Notes under the pieces: generated by a model
The model's database searches: none
What the model saw: the letters and a program-made list of their open reading frames with translations, nothing else
Told to the model about the DNA's origin: nothing
Shown: positions 7,973-16,300 of the stretch, in pieces
Position numbering within the stretch: position 1 is the stretch's first letter
How the letters are laid out: each line of letters starts with the position of its first letter
Source: Rothia santali
GTDB lineage: Bacteria; Actinomycetota; Actinomycetes; Actinomycetales; Micrococcaceae
Assembly: GCF_024199905.1 (NCBI RefSeq)
Contig: NZ_JANAFB010000026.1
Coordinates: forward strand, 1 to 48,064
Length of the DNA: 48,064 nucleotides
Reading direction: 5' to 3'
Translations under genes and position numbers: made by a program

Positions 7973-9463
7973 CTAGATCCCCCGGCCCGGCGTCAGGATC
8001 CCGCGCGGGTCCAGCGCCGCCTTGATCGCGTGCTGGGCGGCCAGGGTCGCGGCGTCGAACTGCAGCGGCAGCTCGCGGTGCTTGAGCGAGCCGATGCCGT
8101 GCTCCCCGCTGATCACCCCGCCCAGCTCGATCGCGAGCTCGGTGATCCGGTCCACCACGGCCTCGGCCGCGGCCCGGTCCTCGGGCGTGTCCTCCGACTC
8201 GACCGCCGGGTGCAGGTTGCCGTCCCCCGCGTGGGCCAGGATGCTGACGCCCCGGCCCGACTCCTCCGCGATCCGCCGCACGCCGCCGATCATCTCGACC
8301 AGCCGGGACACGGGCACCCCGACGTCGCAGTGCACCGAGTACTTCCCGGCCAGCAGCGCCCCGTTGGCGACGCGGCGGGCCTCCATCAGCGCGGTGCCCT
8401 CCTGGGACTCGGTCTCCACGGCGCCGTGGCGGCGGCAGGTCTCCAGGAGCAGCTCGGCGTCGCGGGAGGCGGTGAGGCCGACCGTCTGGCCGAGCAGGAG
8501 CGCGGCGTCCGGCTGCGGCAGGCCGCTGGGCCGGAACTGCTCGATCAGGCGCGCGCAGACGTCGTCGATCAGCTCCAGGGCCTCGGGCCGGGGCTCGGCG
8601 GAGACGATCTCGGTGACCGCGCGTCCGGCGGCCTCGAGGTCGTCGAAGCTCGCGACGAACGTCTGGGGGACGCCCTCGGGCACCGGCTCGAGCCGCACCG
8701 TCGCCCGGGTGATGACGCCCAGGGTGCCCTCCGAGCCCACGAAGAGCGGGGTGAGGTTCAGCCCCGTCGCGTTCTTGAGGGTCCGGGCGCCGGTGTGGAT
8801 GACGCTCCCGTCGGCCAGCACGACCTCCAGGGCGGCCACGGCGTCCCCGGTGGTGCCGTGGGCGATGCAGCGCAGCCCGCCGGCGTCGGTCGCGATGTTC
8901 CCGCCGACCGTGGAGAGGTGCGTGCTCGCGGGGTCGGGGGCGAAGAACAGGCCGTGCTCGCGCGCGGCGCGGTCCAGCTCGGCGGTGACCACGCCGGGCT
9001 CGACGTCGGCCAGGCGGTTCGCGGCGTCGATGCCCAGGACGCGGTCCATCGCCGCGAGCGAGACCGTCAGCCCGCCCGGGTAGGCGTTGGAGCCCCCGGA
9101 CAGTCCCGAGCCGGCCCCGCGCACCGAGACCGGCACCCGGTGCTCGTTCGCCCAGGCCAGGGCCGCGGCGACGTCGTCCGTCCCGGAGGCCAGCACGACG
9201 CCGGCCGGCATGCCCTCCGGCTCCGCGATCGAGCGGTCCGAGGCGTGCTCGCGCACCGCCTCCCCCGTGAGCAGCCGGTCGCCGAGGCGGTCGCGCAGCT
9301 CCTCCAGGGCGCCCGGCGCCTCGCCGGGCGCTTGGCCCGGCATCTCGCCGGGTGCCTCGCGGGACGCTTGGCCCGGCGTCTCGCCGCGTGCTTGACCAAG
9401 CGTCTCGCCGGGTGCTTGACCGGGCGTCTCGCGGAGAGCGTCCTCGCGTGCCTTCTCCGTCAT
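7973..9463 (-). CDS. FAD-binding oxidoreductase, GlcD / D-lactate dehydrogenase type
   Basis: A 496-residue flavoprotein of the FAD_binding_4 / FAD-oxidase_C family, which oxidises 2-hydroxy acids such as glycolate or D-lactate. The FAD pyrophosphate loop is VRGAGSGLSGGS (about 114-125), with TVGGNIATDAGG and GSEGTLGVIT following. The C-terminal half has the HAGDGNLHP and GEHGIG catalytic/metal motifs. Residues 13-50 are an unusual run of imperfect octapeptides rich in P, G, Q, A and E that the family normally lacks. ATG 9463 has GAGAGGAG upstream, so this start looks real, though translation from a later Met near residue 41 is possible. The substrate is not determined; a link to the neighbouring amine pathway is not shown. 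Confidence 0.85.
   Translation of the reverse strand: MTEKAREDALRETPGQAPGETLGQARGETPGQASREAPGEMPGQAPGEAPGALEELRDRLGDRLLTGEAVREHASDRSIAEPEGMPAGVVLASGTDDVAAALAWANEHRVPVSVRGAGSGLSGGSNAYPGGLTVSLAAMDRVLGIDAANRLADVEPGVVTAELDRAAREHGLFFAPDPASTHLSTVGGNIATDAGGLRCIAHGTTGDAVAALEVVLADGSVIHTGARTLKNATGLNLTPLFVGSEGTLGVITRATVRLEPVPEGVPQTFVASFDDLEAAGRAVTEIVSAEPRPEALELIDDVCARLIEQFRPSGLPQPDAALLLGQTVGLTASRDAELLLETCRRHGAVETESQEGTALMEARRVANGALLAGKYSVHCDVGVPVSRLVEMIGGVRRIAEESGRGVSILAHAGDGNLHPAVESEDTPEDRAAAEAVVDRITELAIELGGVISGEHGIGSLKHRELPLQFDAATLAAQHAIKAALDPRGILTPGRGI
9316..9427 (-). repeat. 24-base tandem repeat encoding octapeptides in the GlcD-like N-terminus
   Basis: About five imperfect 24-base units encode T-PGQAPGE, T-LGQARGE, T-PGQASRE, A-PGEMPGQ and A-PGEAPGA. 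The repeat is in frame, so changes in copy number would lengthen or shorten the disordered leader of the enzyme without breaking it. Confidence 0.7.
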
Positions 9464-9543
9464 CGTCGCTCCTCTCCCGCGCCACGTTCTGCGGCGTCCG
9501 TCTCGCTTGCTGTCCCCGGGGGCCCGCCGGGCCGTCCGCCGCC

Positions 9544-12500
9544 CTACGCCATCTCGCGCAGGGTCCGCACCGCGACCGAGAGGGTCGCGAGGTCCACCGG
9601 CCGGGCCCCCGAGGCGTACGCGTCGATCTCCTCCGGCATCTCCTCGGTCAGGCGCCGGATCGCCGGCATCCGCACCCGATGGGACTCCTCCCACTTGGCC
9701 AGGGCCCGCGCCGCTCCGGCGACGTCGCCCCCGCGCTCGACGCCGGCCTCGTCGTTGTCCAGCGCGATCGCGAGCGTCAGCTCGGCCGTCGCCTCGTAGA
9801 GGTCCGCGCGCTGGGCTGACCGGGCGATCGAGTCCCAGCGCCCGGTGCGCGGCAGCTCGGTGATGGCCAGCGCGATGTTCCGCACCCGGAAGCGCTCGTA
9901 GACCGCGAAGTAGAGCAGCGCCGCCTCGCGCAGCGAGTACCCGCTGGCCCGGGTGATCTCGACGACGTCGAGCAGCGAGAGCGACTGCCAGATCGAGGCC
10001 CAGCGGTCCACCAGCGCCGCGGGCACCTCCCAGCCCGCGGCCCGCCGGGCGCGCTCGTGGATGCTCGCCGCGGCGTCGTCGGCGACGAGATCCGGCAGCT
10101 CCTCGACGAGGGAGGCCACCCCCTCGAAGCGGCCCAGCACCTCGCGGATGGGGCTCTCGGGTGACGAGTCGTCGCCACCAGCGGCCGACGAGTCGTCGTC
10201 CCGGCCGAATGACGCGTCGTCGTCCGGGCCGAGTGGCGAGTCGTCGCCCCGTGTGGACGCCGGCTCCCCGGCCGCCCCGCCCCGCGCCGCGGCCGCCGCC
10301 GCGCTGAGCGTGCCCTCGGCGATGACCCAGCGGACGGCCCGGTCGGTGAACCGCTGCAGGTCCCGGATCACGGCGCTCCAGCCCTCCGGGTCGGCCGTGG
10401 GGGCGATCCCGCGGTGCAGCTCCATGAGCTCCCGCAGGCCGAAGATCTCCCGGGCCACGATGAACGCGTGCGCGACCGTGGCCGGGGACGCGCCGGTCTC
10501 CTCCACCACGCGGTGGACGAAGACGATGCCGGCGGTGTCCACGACGTCGTTGGCCACCCGGGTGCAGATGATCTCCCGGCGCAGCGGGTGCTCGCCGAAC
10601 CGCCCGGCGTAGCGCTCCCCGACCGCGGCCGGGAAGTACTCCAGCAGGATCTCGTCCAGCCACGGGTCCGCGCCGAAGCCGCCCTCCAGGAGGGAGCGGG
10701 ACAGGTCGGTCTTGGAGTAGGCGGTCAGCACCGCCAGCTCCGGCGAGGTCAGCGGTTCCCCCGCGGCGCGCCGCGCGGCGAGCTCCTCGTCGGAGGGCAG
10801 CAGCTCGACCTCGCGGTCCAGCCCGCCGTGCTCCTCGAGGTGGGCCATGAACCGCTCGGCCGTGCTGTTGGTGGGCCGGGTCCCGAGCCGCTCGGCCTGC
10901 AGCAGCACGTTCTGCTCCCGGTTGGTGCGCAGCACCAGCCCCGCGACCTCCTCGACCTGCTGCTCGATGAACGCCGCCCGCTCGTCCCGGGTCAGCTCGC
11001 CGTCGGCCACGAGCCGGTCCACGAGGATCTTGAGGTTGACCTCGCGGTCCGAGGTCTCGACGCCGGCCGAGTTGTCGATCGCATCGGTGTTGACCAGGAT
11101 GCCGCGGCGGGCCGCCTCGATCCGCGCGCGCTGGGTCAGGCCGAGGTTGCCGCCCTCGCCGATCACGGCGACCCGCAGCTCCGAGGCGTCGATCCGGAGC
11201 GGGTCGTTGGCGCGGTCCCCGGCGTCGGACTGGTCCTCGTCGGTGGCCTTGACGTAGGTTCCGGCGCCGCCGGTGTACAGCAGGTCCGCCGGGGCCCGGA
11301 GGATCGCGGAGACCAGGTCCGCGGGTGCCAGCTCGCGCACCGAGTCGTCGAGGCCCAGAGCCTCGCGGACCTCCTCGCCGATCTCGATCGACTTGGCGCT
11401 GCGCGGGTACACGCCGCCGCCCGCGGAGATCGACGACTCGTCGTAGTCGCTCCAGTAGGCCCGGGGCAGCTCGAAGAGCCGCTTCCGCTCAGCAAAGGAG
11501 GCCGCGGCGTCGGGCGCGGGGTCCAGGAAGATGTGCCGGGTGTCGAAGGCCGCGATCAGCCGGGTGTGCTCGGAGCGCAGCATGCCGTTGCCGAACACGT
11601 CCCCGGCCATGCCGCCGATCCCGATCGCGGTGAAGTCCTCGCGCTGGCAGTCGACACCGCGCGCGGCGAAGTGCCGCTTGACCGACTCCCACGCGCCGCG
11701 GGCGGTGATGCCCATCTGCTTGTGGTCAAACCCGACCGACCCGCCCGAGGCGAAGGCGTCGCCCAGCCAGAAGCCGTAGTCCGCCGAGATCGAGTTGGCG
11801 AGGTCGGAGAACGTCGCGGTGCCCTTGTCCGCGGCGACCACGAGGTAGTCGTCGGGGCCGTCCAGGGCGACGACGCCGTCCGGCGTGACCACCGACGACT
11901 CGTCGCCCTCGCCGGCGGCCCGGTTGTCGGTGACGTCGAGCAGGGAGCCGATGAACAGCGAGTAGGCCGCGCGGCCCTCCCGCTGGTAGCCCTCCGGGTC
12001 GGCGTCGCGATCCGGGGCCCAGCGCGGGAAGAACCCGCCCTTGGCCCCCTCCGGGATGATCACCGCGTTCTTGCTCTGCTGCGCCTTGACCAGGCCGAGC
12101 ACCTCGGTGCGGAAGTCGTGCGGCCGGTCCGACCAGCGCAGCCCGCCGCGGGCGACCTTGCCGAAGCGCAGGTGCGTCCCTTCGACGCGCGGCGCGCTCA
12201 CCCAGATCTCGTAGGCGGGGCGGGGCGCTGGGGCCGCGGCGATCTCGCGCGGCAGCATCTTCAGCGCGATCGAGGCGTGGTCCAGGTAGGCGTTGGTGCG
12301 CACGGTGGCCAGGACGGCGTCGGCCATGATGCGCAGGAAGCGGTCCTCCTCGAGGCCGGGGACGTCGTCGAGGGCCTCGCCGATCTCCCCGCGCAGCCGG
12401 CGGCGCTCGACGAGGCGGGCCTCCCGGTCGCCGTCCCGCTCCGGGTCCAGGCCCGCGGCGAAGATCTCGACCAGCAGCCGGGTCACCCCGGGGTTGCGCA

Positions 12501-13029
12501 GCAGCGCGTCCGCCATGAAGTCCTCGCCGTACCCCGCCCCGAGCTGGATCAGGTAGCGGGTGTAGGCGCGCAGCACCGCGACGGTGCGCCACGGCAGGGA
12601 CTCGGCGAGCACCAGGCGGTTGAGCGCGTCCGAGGCCGCCCGGCCCGAGAGCACCGCGCCCAGCGCCTCCTCGAACAGGCCCAGCACGTCCTCCGCCTCG
12701 ACGCCGTGGGGGAAGCCGACGCCGAAGTCGTAGAGCTGGAAGGTGCTGCCGTCCTCGCCGGTCAGCTGGAGGGGCCGCTGGTCCACGACGCGCAGGCCCA
12801 GGTCCTCCAGCACGGGCAGCAGCTCGGAGAGCGCGCGGGGGCTCTTCAGGTACAGCCGCAGCCGGTGCTCGCTCTGCCCGCCGAGCTCGGTGCTCGCCGC
12901 GTCCTCCCGGCGGTGCAGGCGCACGGCCACGGGAGCGGGATCGTCCCCCGTCAGCTCGCGGACGGCTGAGGGGTCGACGACGTCCTCGAACGTCTCGTCG
13001 CTGATGCTGAACGTGGGCGTGGATGTCAC
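9544..13029 (-). CDS. N-terminally short NAD-glutamate dehydrogenase paralogue
   Basis: An 1161-residue homologue of the large NAD-specific glutamate dehydrogenases (normally about 1600 residues), which convert glutamate to 2-oxoglutarate and ammonia. It aligns with the neighbouring full-length copy from about that protein's residue 575 onward. The N-terminal ACT-like regulatory region is absent, but the catalytic core is intact: GGLRWSD (295-301), KNAVIIPEGAKGGF (320-333), GIGGMAGDVFGNGML and the NAD-side GEGGNLGLTQRARIEAA. Near the C-terminal third it has an extra Asp/Ser-rich linker (bases about 10150-10260) not present in the long copy. I place the start at GTG 13029, preceded by AGGAAGG with 8-base spacing; the frame stays open to 13185. 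A regulatory or heteromeric role beside the long copy is speculative. Confidence 0.8.
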   Translation of the reverse strand: MTSTPTFSISDETFEDVVDPSAVRELTGDDPAPVAVRLHRREDAASTELGGQSEHRLRLYLKSPRALSELLPVLEDLGLRVVDQRPLQLTGEDGSTFQLYDFGVGFPHGVEAEDVLGLFEEALGAVLSGRAASDALNRLVLAESLPWRTVAVLRAYTRYLIQLGAGYGEDFMADALLRNPGVTRLLVEIFAAGLDPERDGDREARLVERRRLRGEIGEALDDVPGLEEDRFLRIMADAVLATVRTNAYLDHASIALKMLPREIAAAPAPRPAYEIWVSAPRVEGTHLRFGKVARGGLRWSDRPHDFRTEVLGLVKAQQSKNAVIIPEGAKGGFFPRWAPDRDADPEGYQREGRAAYSLFIGSLLDVTDNRAAGEGDESSVVTPDGVVALDGPDDYLVVAADKGTATFSDLANSISADYGFWLGDAFASGGSVGFDHKQMGITARGAWESVKRHFAARGVDCQREDFTAIGIGGMAGDVFGNGMLRSEHTRLIAAFDTRHIFLDPAPDAAASFAERKRLFELPRAYWSDYDESSISAGGGVYPRSAKSIEIGEEVREALGLDDSVRELAPADLVSAILRAPADLLYTGGAGTYVKATDEDQSDAGDRANDPLRIDASELRVAVIGEGGNLGLTQRARIEAARRGILVNTDAIDNSAGVETSDREVNLKILVDRLVADGELTRDERAAFIEQQVEEVAGLVLRTNREQNVLLQAERLGTRPTNSTAERFMAHLEEHGGLDREVELLPSDEELAARRAAGEPLTSPELAVLTAYSKTDLSRSLLEGGFGADPWLDEILLEYFPAAVGERYAGRFGEHPLRREIICTRVANDVVDTAGIVFVHRVVEETGASPATVAHAFIVAREIFGLRELMELHRGIAPTADPEGWSAVIRDLQRFTDRAVRWVIAEGTLSAAAAAARGGAAGEPASTRGDDSPLGPDDDASFGRDDDSSAAGGDDSSPESPIREVLGRFEGVASLVEELPDLVADDAAASIHERARRAAGWEVPAALVDRWASIWQSLSLLDVVEITRASGYSLREAALLYFAVYERFRVRNIALAITELPRTGRWDSIARSAQRADLYEATAELTLAIALDNDEAGVERGGDVAGAARALAKWEESHRVRMPAIRRLTEEMPEEIDAYASGARPVDLATLSVAVRTLREMA
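10158..10256 (-). repeat. Repeated Asp/Ser-rich linker within the short glutamate dehydrogenase
   Basis: Several imperfect units of the GACGAGTCGTCG type (plus-strand reading) encode a chain of D-D-S-S blocks separated by G, P and A. The insert lies between two conserved helical blocks and has no counterpart in the long paralogue. Confidence 0.55.
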
Positions 13030-13270
13030 GTGGTGGACCTTCCTCCGGGCCGGGTGCGAGCGGCACCGCCGCGGCCGAGGCGGCACGCCCGACCGGCGAT
13101 GCCGGCGCTCCGGCGCTGCCCGCGGCCCGGGCGGCTCCCCCCAGCTTAGAGGTGACGAGGCTCTCATCCCTAAACCCGGACGCACCGCGGGTCACACGGG
13201 GTGGCGGCCGGCCGGGGGGTGCGGCCCGGGCTCGACGCGGACGCGGCGAGGGCACGGACCCCGCCGGGAT

Positions 13271-13327
13271 CCGCGCCCTCACCCGGAGCCCGCGCCCTCA
13301 CCCGGAGTCCGCACCCTCGCCTGGAGT
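13271..13327. repeat. 19-base tandem repeat between the two glutamate dehydrogenase genes
   Basis: Three copies of a 19-base unit beginning CCGCGCCCTCACCCGGAG (13271-13289, 13290-13308, 13309-13327; the last diverged) are followed by a partial unit. They lie in the 333-base gap 13030-13362 between the paired genes. The gap also contains GC-rich DNA without a recognisable gene, so the short paralogue may have its own promoter there or be read through from the long one. Confidence 0.65.
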
Positions 13328-13362
13328 CCGCAGCCGAAGTCCGCGCCCGGGCTCCGGCGCCG

Positions 13363-16300
13363 CTAGACCAGCCCGCGCAGCCCCCGCACCGCCACCGACA
13401 GCGCCGAGAGGCGCGGCGGCTTGGACTCGTCCTGCAGCTCCGCCTCGACCTCGGACATCAGCCGCCCGATGCGCTGCGCGTGGACCGGGTGGGAGGCCTC
13501 CCACCGGGCCACGGCGTCCGCGGCGTCGGCCGCGGTCCGGGGGCAGGCCCGGTCCTTGGCCGCGAGGTCCGCCGCGACGCCCACGGTCAGGTCCGCGATC
13601 GTCTCGTAGAGGTCCGAGCGCAGCGACGAGCGCGCCAGGGTCTCCCACCGGTCGGTGCGCGGCAGCCGGGTGATCGCCCCGAGGATCGCGTCTGCCTCGA
13701 AGCGCTCGGAGAGCGCGAAGTAGATCAGCGCGGACTCCCGCAGGTCGCACTCGGTCTGGACGTCGAGGCGCGCGATGTCCAGCAGCGGGTAGACGTCCAG
13801 CAGCTGCGCCCACTGGGTGGCCAGCGGCTCCGGGATGCCCCACGAGCGGGCCCGGTCGAGGCGATCCTGCAGCCGCTCGCGAGCGCCCTCGCCCAGCAGC
13901 TCCGGCACCTCGCCGGCCAGCTCCAGGGCCGGGGCGTACCGGTCGATGACCGCCGCGATCTGCAGCTCCGACTCGGCCTCGCCCTGCATGTCGCCCGTGG
14001 CGAGGGTGCCCTCGTTGATGAGCCAGCGCGTCCCGCGGTCCAGCAGGCGCTGGATCTCGCGGGCCACCGAACGCCAGGCGCGGGGGTCGACGGTCGCGGG
14101 CAGGGCCCGGTGCTGGGCCACCAGCTCGCGGATGCCGAAGAGCTCGCGGGCCGCGAGGAAGGCGCTGGCCGCGGTGGCCGCCGAGGCGCCCGTCTCCTCC
14201 ACCACGCGGTAGGCGTAGGTGATGCCGGCCAGGTCCACCATCTGGTTGGCGACCCGCGTGCACACGATCTCCCGGCGCAGCGGGTGCCCGTCCAGCTCGT
14301 CGCCGAACCGCTCGGTCACCGCCTCGGGGAAGTACTCGTCCAGGATCTCGGAGAGCCACGGGTCCTTGCCGAAGCCGCCCTCCAGCAGGGAGTCCGTCAG
14401 GTCGATCTTGACGTAGGCCGTCAGCACCGCCAGCTCGGGCCCGGTGAGGCCCCAGCCGTCGGCGATCCGCTCCTGCAGCTCCGCGTCGCTGGGCAGGAAC
14501 TCGATCTTACGGTTCAGGCCCGCGTGCTCCTCCAGGTGCCGCATGAGCCGGGCCGCGGTGAAGTTGGTGGGCATGGTGCCCATCCGCTCCGCCTGCAGCA
14601 GGGCGTTCTGCTCCCGGTTGGTCTCCAGAACCAGGCGGGCGACGGCGTCGGTCTGGGCCTCGATGAACCCGGCCCGCTCGCCGGCCTCCAGCAGGCCGCG
14701 GCCCACGAGGTCGTCCACGAGGATCTTGAGGTTGACCTCGCGGTCCGAGGTCTCCACGCCCGCCGAGTTGTCGATCGCGTCGGTGTTGACGATGACGCCG
14801 GCCCGGGCGGCCTCGATGCGGCCGCGCTGGGTCAGGCCGAGGTTGCCGCCCTCGCCCACGATCCGGGCCCGCAGGTCCTCGCCGTTGACGCGCAGGACGT
14901 CGTTGGCCTTGTCCCCGACCTCGGCGTTGGTCTCCGTGGAGGCCTTGACGTAGGTGCCGATGCCGCCGTTGTACAGCAGGTCCACCGGCGCCCTGAGGAT
15001 CGCGGAGACCAGCTCGGGCGGCGAGAGCCGCGCGACCGATCCCTCGATCCCGAGGGCCTCCCGGATCTCCGGGGTCAGCTCGATGGACTTGTTCCGGCGC
15101 GAGAACACCCCGCCGCCGGCGGAGATCAGCGACTCGTCGTAGTCCTGCCACGAGGAGCGGGGCAGCCCGAAGAGGCGCTGGCGCTCGGCGAAGGAGGACG
15201 CGGCGTCGGGGGTGGGGTCGATGAAGATGTCCCGGTGGTCGAACGCGGCCACCAGGCGGGTGTGCTCGGAGAGCAGCATGCCATTGCCGAACACGTCGCC
15301 GGACATGTCGCCCACGCCCACGGCCGTGAAGTCCTCGGCCTGGCAGTCGACGCCCAGCTCCGCGAAGTGGCGCTTGACCGACTCCCACGCGCCGCGGGCG
15401 GTGATGCCCATGGCCTTGTGGTCGTAGCCCACCGAGCCGCCCGAGGCGAACGCGTCGCCCAGCCAGAAGCCGTACTCCTGGGAGATCGAGTTGGCCAGGT
15501 CGGAGAAGGTCGCCGTGCCCTTGTCGGCCGCGACCACCAGGTAGGTGTCGTCCCCGTCCAGGGCGACCACGCGCTCGGGGCGGACCGCGCGCCGGGCGCC
15601 GTCGTCGTCGATCACGAGGTTGTCGGTGACGTCCAGCAGCGAGCGGATGAACAGCGCGTAGGCCGCGCGGCCCTCGTCGAGCCACGCCTCGCGGCTGACC
15701 GCCGGGTCCGGCAGCTGCTTGGGGTAGAAGCCGCCCTTGGCGCCGGTCGGGATGATCACCGCGTTCTTGACCATCTGGGCCTTGACCAGGCCCAGGACCT
15801 CGGTGCGGAAGTCCTCGCGGCGGTCGGACCAGCGCAGGCCGCCGCGGGCGACCTTGCCGAAGCGCAGGTGCGCGCCCTCGACGCGGGGCGAGTGGACCCA
15901 GACCTCGTACTCGGGCCGCGGGAGCGGGGCGAGCGAGATGCCCTCGGGCAGGATCTTCAGCGCGATCGAGTCGCGGTCCTGGTAGGCGTTGGTGCGCACG
16001 GTCGCCGCGATGGCCTCGCTGAGGCTGCGCAGCATGCTGTCGGCGTCCAGGGTCGGGACGTCGTTGAGGACCTTCCGGATCCTCCGCAGGATCTCGGCGC
16101 GGCGCTCCTCGCGCGCCTCGACCCCGCCCGCGTGGCGCGGGGCGTCCGGGTCGAAGCTCGCCTCGAAGAGCTCGACCAGCAGGCCGGTGACCTCGGAGTG
16201 CTCCATCAGGGTGTCGGCCATGAAGGCCTGGGAGAACCCGGAGCCCAGCTGCACCAGGTAGCGCACGTAGGCGCGCAGGATCATCACGGTCCGCCAGGAC

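Noticed and set aside
10414-12969. An 851-codon plus-strand open frame
   Set aside because: Mirror of the short glutamate dehydrogenase, with the same low-complexity character and no ribosome-binding site or motif.
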